Assembly: GCF_024679245.1 (NCBI RefSeq)
Contig: NC_090178.1
Location: 9,857,702-9,921,701 of the forward strand
Reading direction: 5' to 3'
Source: Pseudorasbora parva
Taxonomy: Eukaryota > Chordata > Actinopteri > Cypriniformes > Gobionidae
DNA length: 64,000 bases
Shown here: positions 36,853 to 47,882 of the stretch, one piece after another
How positions within the stretch are numbered: the first letter of the stretch is position 1
Layout of the letters: the number at the start of each line of letters is the position of its first letter
Translations under genes and position numbers: made by a program
Notes under the pieces: model-generated
The model's input: the letters and a program-made list of their open reading frames with translations, nothing else
What the model was told of the DNA's origin: nothing
Databases searched by the model: none

Positions 36853-37170
36853 ATGGCGAGTGAACATCTAAACGCTGGTGGCAAACATGGCGATGGTGGC
36901 GGGCTGGCTCATTTCACACCCAGAGCCGTATGTCGTCGTCTTGCCTCTCGGGCTCGTGGCGTATCGGTAACAGCTGGGACGAGCCAGCTGGGACGCGAGG
37001 TTTCGAGACGTGGCTTGGAACGGTCCGCGGACGACTGGCACGTTCGCGCTCCCAGCGTTAGGACTTCAGATGTCCTCGAGCAGCGCGCCTTCCTCATTCG
37101 CCCCAGCGTGGGATTCGCAGAAGACTCCAGCGAAAGTGTCAAGGCGGGCTAAAGAAAAACTTGTGCGATC
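36853..37170. promoter_or_regulatory. CpG-dense block, candidate regulatory island
   Basis: I count about 31 CpG in 288 bases (36853-37140), far above the surrounding sequence, without tandem-repeat structure. Frames of 99 (+) and 77 (-) residues are open only because stop codons are rare in CpG-rich DNA. Neither has a recognisable domain. An alternative promoter or an unmethylated regulatory island is possible; transposon origin is not excluded. Confidence 0.35.
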
Positions 37171-38226
37171 ATGGCGAAAGGCCACGAGGTCTTATCAGAG
37201 TAGGAACAGAGCACATCAAGCGGTGGTGGGCTAGCATAGATTTAGCCTGCCTGTGATGTGGACCAGCTGCGCTCCAACGCTTAATTATTTCCCTTTAATG
37301 AGGTTCCCCACCTTCCAACAGGCTGGCAGGAACACGACAGGCTTCAGAGAGACCCCCCACCTCCTAAATTCTCCCACTATCTCTGTTAAACTCCATAACA
37401 TGGAATGGCGGCATTAGCACTGGAGCAGGGGTTGCAGGAAATAAGAGATGTAATTCTTTGAACGTATACATGTACGGTTTCACAAGTGGGGTTTCCTTAT
37501 TAGCAGTGCAGTTCAGTAAACGGTGTTTTGAGGCTGATGCTGATAAGTGATAATTTAACACTGGCCTGTGATCTGTTTGTCTATAGTTAGGCTATTTTTC
37601 AAAGATCCCATTTACTGCAGGTTTACATGCTTTAAGGCATATGCTGAAGGGAAATGCACCAAACGCCTGGGAATCGATGTACTGTGATGTTTATTCAGTC
37701 GCAGGGGAATTTCCATACAAGCAGACTAGCGTGTTAGTATGTCACAGATACGCAGCTGATATCTGGAGTGAGAAACACAGCTGAATAGGTCATTTTAAAG
37801 TTCAGTCAGAGCTGTACTGCTTTCAGCCAACAAAGACCACGCTGAATATCATCTACCCAACGGGCTTTTATTTAGCACAGGTCACGAAACACGCTGCACT
37901 ACAGAAACGCCTTTATGTTGTGTGTGAGTAATGCAGACAATGTCCGACTGCAGTCAAAATCACAAATGATGCCTCTGATCCTAGATATGAGAACAAATGT
38001 TAAACTCTACTGTTCCTCGGATGTTTCTTCTGAGAGTTTCAGAAGATATCTCCGCAACGTCTCAAAGACTCCAATTTCCTAAGATACTAAAGCCTGCAAT
38101 CCGAAAGTTAAAGATTTTCTTTTGATTTCCCATCAAATTCTTCCAAGACCAAATAATCTGCACAATTAAAAAATGCAATAGAATGTATTTTTGGTTCCCT
38201 AAAGAACCTTTCAGTGAGCAGGTTGG
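37171..38226. other. intronic DNA, no gene seen
   Basis: Unique-looking, moderately GC sequence up to about 38150; nothing recognised. Confidence 0.4.
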
Positions 38227-38897
38227 ACAAAAAATCAATTATTTCTTAGTGCAAAGATCATTTTAATAATCTAACAAATCTTTTTCCACTATAAAGAACC
38301 TTTTTTACGTTGAAAAGGTTTCATTGATGTTACAGGTTCTTCATTGAACCATCAATGCCAATAAAAATATTAAAGTAATAGTTCACCCACAAATTTAAAT
38401 TCTGTCGGTTCTTGTCTTCTGTTGAACTCTAAAGAAGATATTTTGAAGAATGTCTGTAATCAAACAGTTGACTGCAGCCATTGACTTCCATAGTAGAAAA
38501 ACACATACAATGGGATGGCTACTGTCAACTGTCTGGTTACCAACATTCTTCAAAATATCTTCGGGAACCAAATAGTTGATGGGCCCCATTGACTTTCCCC
38601 ACCATTGGTATTTTTTCCTCCATACTATGCAGTCAATTGAGCCCCATCACCTGTTTGGTAACTGTTTATGTTCTTCATAATATCTTCTTTTGTGTTCAAC
38701 AGAAGGAAAAAAACTGACAGAATTTAATTTTTTGAGTGACCTATCACTTTAATATCTCATTATTTATTGGTATTGATGGTTCAGTGAAGAACCTTTAACA
38801 TCAATGAAACCTGTTCAATGTACCTTTTTGAACCTTTTCAAAGATTTGTTAGAGTATTCAAATGTTCTTTGCACTAAGAAATAATCTAAATCATGAC
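38227..38897. mobile_element. palindromic element split at its centre
   Basis: Arms 38227-38373 and 38751-38897 are inverted copies (TTATTTCTTAGTGCAAAGA against TCTTTGCACTAAGAAATAA; GGTTTCATTGATGTTACAGG against CCTTTAACATCAATGAAACC). Their junction is occupied by another element bounded by TTAA. To the right, at 38918-38937, a TTAA-family terminus TTTTTGGGTGAACTATCCC follows. Confidence 0.9.
38374..38748. mobile_element. TTAA MITE inserted in the palindrome centre; composite
   Basis: TTAA at 38370-38373 and 38749-38752 bounds an element starting AGTAATAGTTCACCCAC and ending TTTTTGAGTGACCTATCAC. It holds two hairpin sets: after the first right arm (AATATCTTCGGGAACC) a second set starts within the arm. 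This makes it about 100 bp longer than the intact copy at 16579. Confidence 0.9.
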
Positions 38898-38939
38898 AGA
38901 AATTATTTTATTATTTTTTGGGTGAACTATCCCTTTAAG

Positions 38940-39806
38940 ATGTGTTTAAGAGTGTGGGATATGCTATACATATTCAATTTGTTTCAGTTGTGTACTTTTA
39001 TTGAAATTTTAGGAGAAAGATCTGACCTTTGTGAACCATCCACACAGATATTTTCAGTGTGGTACATGTTTTCAGTCCCTGTCTCTCTGTAAAGAGCTCT
39101 ACTGTTGTTATGAGTGCTGTGACACAGTGAACAGGATGCGCGCAGGAAGATAAAGCAGATAGCACTCGAGCGCCAAGGGATAAATCTCCCTCCGTCACAG
39201 GTCGGCCCCAAAAAGCTCTCAACATCGCCATGAAAACCAGCCGGAAGTCTGCTCTTGAGATCCTCGTGACAAGAGGCCCCTAGCCCTCGAGAGACGAGAG
39301 TCATGACCAGGCAGTCTATTATAATAACTGTTTGATTAATCACTGTCCCAAAAAAGCACACAAAATCTAACTGATTAGATAGCAGCGCTCGGGGAGCTCG
39401 CAGGGCTAGCTGTGCTATCCCGTGACACGGTTAATTAACTCGGAGCTCAGCGCGGCACTAACAAGAGGCCTCGGCCCCCTTCCTGGAAAAACAGAAATAG
39501 AGCCCACGCTGCCAGTCGGTAAGCCTGTAACATCTCAGCGAGGTTTTATCAGAGAGCGAAAGACGCTCTTTCAAGAGGAGTTAGCATCCCAGCGGTTTGA
39601 TACGCTCCATCTGATCGCCATCAGCTCTGAGAACAGGTGCTGGAGTCTGTATGAAATACTACAGTCACTCACTGGAGGAGGCAGAAAACACACTCTGATG
39701 CTCAAATAAGGGTTTTAATAAAACACAAACTCCTTGCAATGAATCTGATCGCATTTGCGATATCAGTTCTATATAAATATTTACAATATTATATTCAAGA
39801 ATCTTA
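38940..39806. other. intronic DNA, repeat-poor
   Basis: 39110-39720 is unique-looking and GC-balanced (GGAGCTCAGCGCGGCACTAA). Frames on both strands show no domain. A candidate for conserved non-coding sequence close upstream of the exon. Confidence 0.4.
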
Positions 39807-39961
39807 TGTCTGTCTGTCTGTCTGTCTATCCGTCTATCTATCTATCTATCCATCTATCTATCTGTCTATCCGTCTGTCTGTCTGTCTTTCTATCCGTCTA
39901 TCTATCTATCCATCTATCTATCTGTCTATCCGTCTGTCTGTCTGTCTATCTATCTATCTAA
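39807..39961. repeat. (TCTG)/(TCTA) compound microsatellite with higher-order unit
   Basis: TCTGTCTG, TCTATCCG, TCTATCTA and TCCATCTA blocks recur in the same order twice. The short sequence CTTCTCATCA follows twice (39974, 40020) with CACTTT before it. Confidence 0.95.
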
Positions 39962-40531
39962 TCTGCACTTTAGCTTCTCATCAGATTCTTATCTATCTAT
40001 CTCATCACTTTGCACTTCGGCTTCTCATCAAAAATTCTGTCCAATCAAATACTGTCTAGAATTTAAAGTGCCCCGGCCGCAAAATAGACACTGAAGCTGC
40101 GGCTAAAATCGCTCACTTGTTTCTACATGGTGAATGGCACACAGTGCACTATAAACGGGATAGGGAATGATTCAGACAGTGTAAATATGCTTTCCATTGG
40201 GGTGAATTAAGTCTGGTTTCATGTTAATATCACCCGAACCGCCGCAGCGCGCACAGTCTATTGGCCATTTAAAAAAGGGGAGGAGCTGTTCGATATGTCC
40301 TGTCTTCCGATTTCAGTGGAAATTACATCAACACATTGAATAATACTGAGCGTTTCAAGGCCCTTCAGTGGCCCTTTTATTATTGTTTTTTGAAGGAGAG
40401 AATGTATTTAGACTCATCGCAAATAATAAAGGCATAGAAAAGGTTGAGTCGTTCACTCCTCCTAAATATGTGTATGATCAACTTGAGGCATTTATTGAGT
40501 GATACTGATTGACTGCCCTCTTCTGTCACAG
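39962..40531. other. intron end before the exon
   Basis: Contains a polypyrimidine-like CTGCCCTCTTCTGTCACAG acceptor at its end. No other feature was recognised. Confidence 0.5.
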
Positions 40532-40650
40532 GAGAACTAGACCTGTTCAACAAAGATGGAGAACGTCGGATTCACAGCCGACAGCAGCTTCCTGTAGGAA
40601 CCACGTGGGGGCCTTTCGAGGGGAAAATCGACCTAAACACAGATGCTCAG
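40532..40650 (+). CDS. zfpm2: internal exon of a FOG-family gene (zfpm2-like), PR-like region
   Basis: A 119-base exon encodes 39 residues in one open frame, after two bases (GA) that complete a glycine codon split by the upstream intron. The core reads [16 protein letters not shown], preceded by [18 protein letters not shown]. This closely resembles the segment of FOG2/ZFPM2 just before the conserved tryptophan-rich part of its N-terminal PR-like domain. The acceptor is a pyrimidine-rich tract ending CTGTCACAG and the donor is CAG/GTACGT, so the exon enters in phase 1 and leaves in phase 0. FOG2 is a nuclear multi-zinc-finger cofactor that binds the N-terminal zinc finger of GATA4/5/6 and tunes heart, coronary and gonad development. 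Only this exon was found. Teleosts often keep two zfpm2 copies (a and b) and I cannot tell which this is. zfpm1 is less likely because the match at [10 protein letters not shown] is to ZFPM2 as I remember it. The other two + frames are either closed (TAG in frame 1) or unlike any family. Confidence 0.86.
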
Positions 40651-42447
40651 GTACGTTATCTCCACTTAAACATTGATGAGGATTAAAGGACAAGGATGCA
40701 AATGAAATGGTTTGTTAAAACAGAGAGATGTGTTTATTTGAGCTACCATTGGTTGAAACCGTGGTATTGGTTTGTGAAAGTTACCTGTTTTTTTTTTTTT
40801 ATTAAATATTGTCTGCTAGTGCAGAAAACACACACTTCACCTTTAACAGAGTCTCAGTATTTGTAAATCAGTTCATGAAGCTGTTCATTATTAGGGGTGA
40901 AGCTTATTTTCCTTGAAGTCCGTCATTTGCATATTGACATACGAGAAAGATTACTGAACATAAACAGATGTTAATTGTGTTGCATATAGATTATAACCCA
41001 GTGCTACTTGAACATTCTAGCATCAAACTGACCTCAGAAGTACCTCCTTTGTGTTTTTCACAATTTAATCTGCATATTTTATTATTTAACTCTTGGTTGA
41101 TATAATATCTTCTAGATTTGATGTTCAGATCATATTTCCAGTTAGGACCAATTTGGCACTATGTTCCTTCATCCGTTAAAGAAAGAACAGAAAAGAAAGT
41201 ATTGACCTAACTACACAGGCGGAAAGAGGAATCCTTTAGGATTTAACATCCCATTTTGAATGTGGATTAATTAAGCAATAGTTATTAAAAATTGTAACGA
41301 ATCTCATATTTATCCTGTTAAAACGTAAGGAAAAGTCCATGAGGAGTTCGGACTTTGAGGCTCCGTTCTAGGGGATTACTCAAACGCATAACTTATAACT
41401 TTATTAAATCTTTTTTTTTTCTTTCATGCTTTTGAGTTGATTTTCCTCTCTATCACTCCTAGAAAGTGCGCACAAATTGGAATATATTTTGCTTAAATGT
41501 AATTTTAAAAAGTGTTTACACAAAAATAAAAAAATCTCTTTTCAAAATTCTCTGTTAAAAAACAGGGACTCTTAAGTAAATCATGTACAAGTTGGTAAAT
41601 AATGATAGTCAATTTTGTGTGCATTATATCTTTAAAATCATTGACAAAAACATTTGTAGCAGTGATTTAAGAAAACCAAACATTGTGTGATGTTGTGCAG
41701 GATTGAAACATGTAATGTCAGGGAAGAATATGAAAACTCTTGAAGTTGAAATAAGTGCGATGTCTTCAGAAAGAAAGCTCCGTCTTCATGGATGTTGACC
41801 CTTAGAGGAGGTTAAGCACTGTTGAATTTCCAATTCACTGTGATAGCACCTGTGTCACCCTCTTTAGTGCCTGATCTGGTGAAAAAAATAACTTACTGAT
41901 TTATGATATATGATTTGGACTGAACCCAAAGTGGTGTCATTTTTACTGCTGGTTTATGGATTTGAATGCAACTGTCTAAATTGAAAAGTGATGTCTCAAA
42001 TGTTAGTAGTCTGAATGTATTCAGCATGCTGAGGCGGGTCAGCATTGGTTCAGAGCGTTTGATGGGACCGCCACACCAGCTTTTAATGTCCTGCTCATGT
42101 CATTTACTATGATTGAATGTATGATTGGAAAAAAAAAATGGTGTAAAAATGTCTCCTTTTGTTAGGTAATTTGGTCAAAAGTGGAGCTGTGTGGTATGCC
42201 GATATATATTGTGGTGATGATATAAAGTGTGTACCGATAGAGATTTTGTTATCTTGTACCTATATATTGCAGTATGTAAATATTTTCATGCAGCACAGGA
42301 CATACATGAATGGACAACCACTTCTCTCAGACAGCATTCAATCCAGAATTCAGTTCTCTTTTGCTGGTTATTTTGCTTGAGTGGTCAAATCAAAGAAAGG
42401 ATGTCAAAATGCCCATCTTGATGAATAATCAAGTAAAAACAGTTGTC
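40651..42447. other. intron start, no gene seen
   Basis: AT-rich, unique-looking sequence without recognised repeats. The block just after the donor shows no notable motif. Confidence 0.4.
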
Positions 42448-42670
42448 TTAAAAGGTTGGTCCACCGAAAAAATAAGAATGATGTAACCAAACAGTTTTGA
42501 TTCCCATTTACTTTTTTTTTCTATAAAATGGAAGTCAATGGGAACTGAACCTATTTAGTTTCCAACATTCTTCAAAATATCCTCTTTTGTGTTTCATGAA
42601 AGGAAGAAAAAAGTCATACAGGTTTGGAACAGCACAAGAGTGAGTAAATGACAACAGAATTTCACGTTTG
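42448..42670. mobile_element. TTAA MITE, degenerate
   Basis: Starts TTAAAAGGTTGGTCCACCG. Right-arm words TTCCAACATTCTTCAAAATA, GTCATACAGGTTTGGAACAG and AGAGTGAGTAAATGACAACA are clear. The right terminus has decayed (TTTCACGTTTGACAAC). Confidence 0.82.
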
Positions 42671-43389
42671 ACAACCAGATGTGTATCAGTATATTGGATC
42701 CATGCATTAGGTTTTTGTTATATCACCCACTTTTTTAGATCTTGCTTTCTTTAGCATGAAGAAAATCCCCAAACTCTAGTGTTCACATGTGAATGGATGA
42801 AAGTAAATAGAAAACAAAATCTTTTTTGTCCGCCCTTGTATATGGTGAAGTAGGACAGGAGCGTCCAGCATCTAGAATAATGAGCTGAGCGGGTGAGAGA
42901 GTGCAGTCAGAAGATCTTGGCATCTGCGGGGCAGAGATAGGGTCACATGATGAGGGCTTATCGGTGCGAAGGGCACATCTGATGTACAGAGAAGTCAGTG
43001 GAGACCAGAGGGCTTCTGGGAGTTTAAGATGCCACGCTCCGCAGTCTCTACACATGAAACTCATCAGATGCCCCAGTCTGGATGCCATCCATCTTCGTTC
43101 CTTTCAAATGATTCACGACTCAGTGAGTCACATCTCACTATGATCACAGTTATTGATTTAACAGTCTGAAGCGGATCTCCAAAAGCTATTTGAACAGTGA
43201 ATCATATCTAGTGTAAAAATGGACACTATTTTTCTATTGTATTTCCTACACCAGTTCCGAAAAGAATTGAAGTAGGTATTGAAATGATTAAAGATGTGAA
43301 TTGCAAGACGGGCTGCTATAACAGAGTTGTTCTTTAAAATGTGACCGAAATGACTTGCAAATTGATTTATGATATATTGTGGTGTCAGT
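42671..43389. other. intronic DNA, no gene seen
   Basis: 42890-43140 is GC-balanced and unique-looking; its frames on both strands have no domain. Confidence 0.4.
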
Positions 43390-43860
43390 GTCCGATGGAT
43401 GTTTGAACTGCTGTGTCTACAGAGCGCTTCCTCTCTGCGTCTGAATGATAGTCGCCCAAGCTCTCTCCTCTCCTACCGATCAATCAGGCCATTAGAGCTC
43501 AATTACCCAGCAGCCCCTGTGCAGGTGAGCGACGAGCCCGTCTACCCCCACCAAATTAACACAAATTAATAATGACACTCAGACATAAATGTCTGCCATC
43601 TGGGGGCCGGCCGGCCGGTCTGGGTCGAAGCTATTGAGTAGCAGGTGTCTTCATCACGGTAATTACCGGCCTGGACTCAACCCGGACTCTGGCCTATAGC
43701 TCTGCGCCTCTCACTGCCCGGTGTCCATTTTAAGTGTTAATAATTGATTTGGAAACAGCCTAATAATGAACTACTGATTTACAGGCCCTTTCCAAGATGG
43801 TAGTTAGTTAAATATGGCTTTTAGTTCAGTGTCCATCTAATGAATGAACATTTCTCTAAT
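43390..43860. promoter_or_regulatory. candidate conserved non-coding element
   Basis: A repeat-free block with CCATTAGAGCTCAATTACCC, CCAAATTAACACAAATTAAT, GGCCGGCCGGCCGG, CGGTAATTACCGG and GTTAATAATTGATTTGG, i.e. clustered homeodomain-type sites in a GC-balanced context 2.8 kb after the exon. Conservation cannot be shown from a single sequence. Confidence 0.35.
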
Positions 43861-44259
43861 TAAAAAGCTTTGTTAGGAAGCAGTGATAACCAGAAAGGAT
43901 CCATATCTTCTACTTTTTCTGTCAGTTTTGATTTACTGACAGCCTTGTCAGTGGATAACATGTTCTGATTTTGTGTGAGTGAGTATTAGGATTGTGCATA
44001 ATTCACAGTTGAAGAAGTTTCCTTTAAATGAATAAATATGAATTGGCTTGACCGCACCCCACAATAATTAGATTTTGTAATGACAAGACAGGACAGAATT
44101 GAAAATTCAAAGAAATATTCATCTTCCGAAATTATGCTCCTTCAATTTGGCGCTAATTATATATATATTTGGAAAACAAAGCTTCAGATGACAGCAACAC
44201 ATGACACATTATGCTGTGTCATTATTTGTTTAACAAAAATTGCCAAAATGTAAAAGCCA
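43861..44259. other. intronic DNA, no gene seen
   Basis: AT-rich, nothing recognised. Confidence 0.4.
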
Positions 44260-44434
44260 TGAGTGACAAAGTTTGGACACCCTTGCTATTAGCATAGGAA
44301 TTAAGAGGGTAAGTAACGTCAGGCACTGCTAATCAAATGTGATTAACTGATCACCGTCAAGTGTGACCACCTCTATAAAAGCAGAAGTTTAGGGCGGTTT
44401 GCTGGCCTGGAGCATTCAGGTGTGTGTTAACACA

Positions 44435-44527
44435 ATGCCAAGAAGGAAAGACATCAGCAATGATCTTAGAGAAGCAATTGTTGCTGCTATTAATCTGCAA
44501 AGGGTTACAAGGCCATTTCCAAACTAG
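44435..44527 (+). pseudogene. Tc1-like transposase N-terminal fragment
   Basis: MPRRKDISNDLREAIVAA is the first helix-turn-helix of this transposase type. The frame is lost at CTGCAAAGGGTTACAAGG and a stop follows (TTCCAAACTAG). Downstream homology is in other frames up to the TTAA insertion at 44680. Confidence 0.82.
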
Positions 44528-44683
44528 TTTTCATTCAAAAGTCCATCATTCTACAGTGCGGAAGATTATTCACAAGTAAAATCATTTCAGACGAGATACA
44601 AATCTTGTGGATGTCCCAGCAAAATCACCCCGAGACCAGACCAACCCAAGAACTACACCTCACACTCATCAGGCCTCAGTTAA

Positions 44684-45296
44684 AGGGTTAGTTCACCCAA
44701 AAATGAAATTGATGTCCATAATGACTCACCCTAATGTCGTTCCACACCCGTAAGACCTCTGTTCATCTTCAGAACACAGTTTAAGATATTTTATATTTTA
44801 GTCCCAGAGCATATCCAGTCTATGCACACTTTACTGTCCATGTCCAGAAAAGGAATAAAAGCATCATCAAAGTAGTTTATATGTGACATATGAACGGCCA
44901 CGAATCAGTGAATCAATCAATGATTCGGATTGCCAATGTCACGTGATTTCAACACGTGACATTGGCAATCCGAATCATTGATCGATTCACTGATTCATGA
45001 TCGTTTAAATCTTTATTTGAGGTTTGAAAACAAATGCGGAAGAGAAGACTAATGCTGAATAAAATTGTAGTTTTTGTTATTTTTGGACCAAAATGTATTT
45101 TCGTTGCTTCAAGAGATTCTAATTAACTAACTGATGTCACATATGGACATGGACTGTATAGTGTGCATAGACTGCACATGCTGACTCAAATATAAAATAT
45201 CTTAAACTGTGTTCTGAAGATGAACGGAGGTCTTACGGGTGTGGAACGGCATTAGTCATTAATGACATCAATTTCATTTTTGGGTGAACTAACCCT
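44684..45296. mobile_element. long-armed TTAA MITE, complete
   Basis: 613 bp between TTAA 44680-44683 and 45297-45300. Ends AGGGTTAGTTCACCCAAAAA and TTTTTGGGTGAACTAACCC are exact inverts. Arms of nearly 300 bp meet at a strong core (44918-44990) with GTGACATTGGCAATCCGAAT and its complement. Tc1 sequence continues on both sides. Confidence 0.95.
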
Positions 45297-45627
45297 TTAA
45301 CATGTTAAATGTTAAAGTTCATGACACTACAGTTAGAGAAAGATGAGTCAAGTATGGCATATTTGGAAGGGTTGCCAGGAGAAACATACTTCTCTCTAAA
45401 AAACATGGCAGCACGGCTTAGGTTTGCAAAATTGCATCTTCTGAACAAACCATAAGACTTCTAGAACAATGTCCTCAGGGCAGAAGAGACTAAAGTGGAA
45501 ATGTTCGGCCATAATGCGGCAAGTTTGGTGAAAACCAAAAGAGCAAATCAGCACAAACACCTCATACAAAAAGTCAAGCAAACTGGTGGAGGGGTGAGGA
45601 TTTTGGGCTTATGTTGCCACAGGACCT

Positions 45628-45846
45628 GTGCAACTCACAGTCATTGAGTCCACCTTAAACTCCTCTGTAAACCAAAGTATTCTAGAGTCAAATGTGAGGC
45701 CATCTGTCCGACAGCTAAAGCTTGGCCAAAATTGGGTTGTTCAACCGGACAATGATCCAAAGATCACCAGCAAATCTACAACAGAATGGCTAAAAAAGAA
45801 AAAAATGAAGGTGTTGCAATGGCCCAGTCGAAGTCCAGACCTGCTG
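45628..45846 (+). pseudogene. Tc1-like transposase catalytic fragment
   Basis: Reads VIESTLNSSVNQSILESNVR, then VVQPDNDPKITSK, where the second Asp of the DDE triad sits, then VLQWPSRSPDLL and a stop. A deletion in the SPDLNPIE region removes the final Glu motif. The His usual after DNDPK is replaced by Ile. Non-functional. Confidence 0.88.
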
Positions 45847-46100
45847 TGACATGAGCTGTGCGTTAACAAATGCCCACAAACCTCAACAAACTGAAGCCAT
45901 GTTGTAAAGAATGGACCGAAATTCCTCCAGAGTGATGTGAGAGACTGATAAATCATACAGAAAATGATTACTGCAAGCTACAGCTGCTAAAACAGATTTA
46001 AGACCGCCAAGCACTCAATGATTTCTTTTTATTGTGTCCTGATACAGAAAACCATGGAATTCAATAGGGAGTCCTACTATTTTCACATAACGGTATATAG

Positions 46101-46354
46101 TTTATTAAATATAAATTATTTAAATGTAGTGTATTAATCATAGTCATAAATGTTGTATGAAATGTTTGTTTGATTTCAGTAAATTTGCATTTCATTTGTC
46201 AAGATTAAACTGTATTTTGAGCGTTGGAAAAAAAAAAAAATTAGTTAAGAAGTTAAGGGACGCCCCATAGAAAACAATACTCTCAAATGAGGTCTCTTTA
46301 TTTCAGTTGTTTCTCCTAGAAATGAGACTCAATAGATTGCAAATCCAAATTTCT
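46101..46354. other. intronic DNA
   Basis: AT-rich with an A-run near 46227-46240; nothing recognised. Confidence 0.35.
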
Positions 46355-46437
46355 TTCTACTATGGAAGTCAATGGCTATGGTCAACTTTTATCAAAATAT
46401 CATCTTTTGAGGGAATGAGTAAAAAATATCCCTTTAA
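46355..46437. mobile_element. right half of a TTAA MITE
   Basis: CTACTATGGAAGTCAATGGC, TCAAAATATCATCTTTTGAG and AAAATATCCCTTTAAG show the right arm and TTAA end. The left half is missing. Confidence 0.72.
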
Positions 46438-46961
46438 GAGAACTCTGGAGTCTTTTGTGCTATGAAAGAGCATCATCTGAGCAATGCAGATTCATCTAGG
46501 GAGGTTTCATGAACCCTCATGAGGATTAAACTAGCCGTCAAACTTTTTTGGTGCATGTAGCTTGTGTTTGTATTGGTGGAGTGTCCACGACTGCAGAAAA
46601 TGACAAGCTGTTGTCTTCATTTGGAGCCGTCAAAGGGTGACCAGTGTCTGTTGGGCTCCTGGATTGTTCTTATGCTGTAATTCAGCATGCACCAGTGTAT
46701 CGAATGAGCGGGAGGAATAATTCCAGCCATCATTCGGCTTTATCTCCTCCTCTTTGCTGTCCTCTTCCTCCTCCTATAGGTTTATTGTTCATCCCAAACT
46801 TGAACAAGTGGCAGTGGATTTTTTTCATGCTGAAATTATATTTTTCTTCTTGTCATTACTTCATTAATCAAGAGCCGGGCCTTTGGAAAAATGTTTTGTT
46901 TTGGTGGCTGCAATCTATTTTGTGGGAGTGGGTGCGTGTGTTTGAAAGGGAGAGAAAGCGA

Positions 46962-46962
<1 letters not shown>
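46438..46962. other. intronic DNA, no gene seen
   Basis: 46620-46920 is unique-looking; no splice-flanked frame with similarity. Confidence 0.4.

Positions 46963-47055
<93 letters not shown>
46963..47055. repeat. (TG)n microsatellite
   Basis: About 46 uninterrupted TG units. Confidence 0.98.
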
Positions 47056-47056
<1 letters not shown>

Positions 47057-47399
47057 GTTAATCTGTGCCTGTGGCAGGTTTCCCCTCCGAAACGCAGCGC
47101 TAAGCAGCAGTATCGCATGCCTATTGTTGTAGCCTCTGTCATAGCAAGGAGCGCCTGATGCAGGCCTGCACTGCTCTGATAAGAAAAGAGGATTCAACAT
47201 GGCTGGAAAGACGAATCAGTGGGACTTGAGAGTGGAGCGCGTGCACATACGCACACAGACAAACATCATCCGCATGTTGGCACATGCATAACCAATTATT
47301 TACACTTACATCTAATTATATATGCAAGTGGGGTTTATTTGCTCATAAGCAAGAGAACTCGTGCAACTGTATATTTGGCACGTTGTGTTCATATAGATC

Positions 47400-47710
47400 T
47401 TATTTACATCTGAGGCTATATTTATCAGAGCGAAAATCTCCCCCGTTTGTAATGTCGCCCGGTCCTGAGCGTTAATGAGATTTTAATTCCTTGTTGGACA
47501 CAAAAATGATTTTGGCAAGCCAAATGTGGCTTTATCTAATGAAATAATAGGCCCAAAGTTTAGGCGGGGAACCAATTTGTGATTGCACGCATCAATTACT
47601 TTGCTAGGCTTTAACCAGTCACAAGACCGCTGACGTCTCGGACTGCTGAAATGAAAATGGCTCAGCTTTTAGCATCTGGCTGAGTTTGGGGGGAAAGCGA
47701 TGGGGCTCGT
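47400..47710. promoter_or_regulatory. candidate conserved non-coding element
   Basis: Repeat-free block with GCGTTAATGAGATTTTAATT, GCTTTATCTAATGAAATAAT, CGCATCAATTACTTTGCTAG and GACCGCTGACGTC, a dense mix of TAAT-type, GATA-type and CRE-like words. Flanking 47056-47399 and 47711-47778 show nothing definite. Confidence 0.35.
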
Positions 47711-47775
47711 AAAATCAACACACAACTACATTTTATGAAGAAAATGTGTGTTTGCATGAGCAAAAGCGCCCAGAA

Positions 47776-47882
<107 letters not shown>

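Larger units (their letters stand above)
44260..46100 (+). mobile_element. Tc1-like relic of a second family, split by a TTAA element
   Basis: Starts near TGACAAAGTTTGGACACCC and reads through GTGACCACCTCTATAAAAGC, the start codon region ACAATGCCAAGAAGGAAAG, the catalytic region and TTTTTATTGTGTCCTGATAC, to about 46100. It is a different family from the copies at 3.7 and 22 kb. The outer limits are approximate because the ends have decayed. Confidence 0.82.

Noticed and set aside
36853..37234. Overlapping frames of 99, 77 and 74 residues in the CpG-rich block
   Set aside because: Frames open on both strands reflect scarcity of stop codons in CpG-rich DNA; no domain, no splice evidence. Kept only as a possible regulatory island.
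45628..45849. Intact transposase gene
   Set aside because: The Tc1-like frame ends at a premature stop where the last catalytic motif should be, and upstream sequence is frameshifted and split by another element.
46644..47132. 162-residue frame containing a long Cys/Val run
   Set aside because: It owes its length to the TG microsatellite at 46963-47055; the flanking residues resemble no protein.
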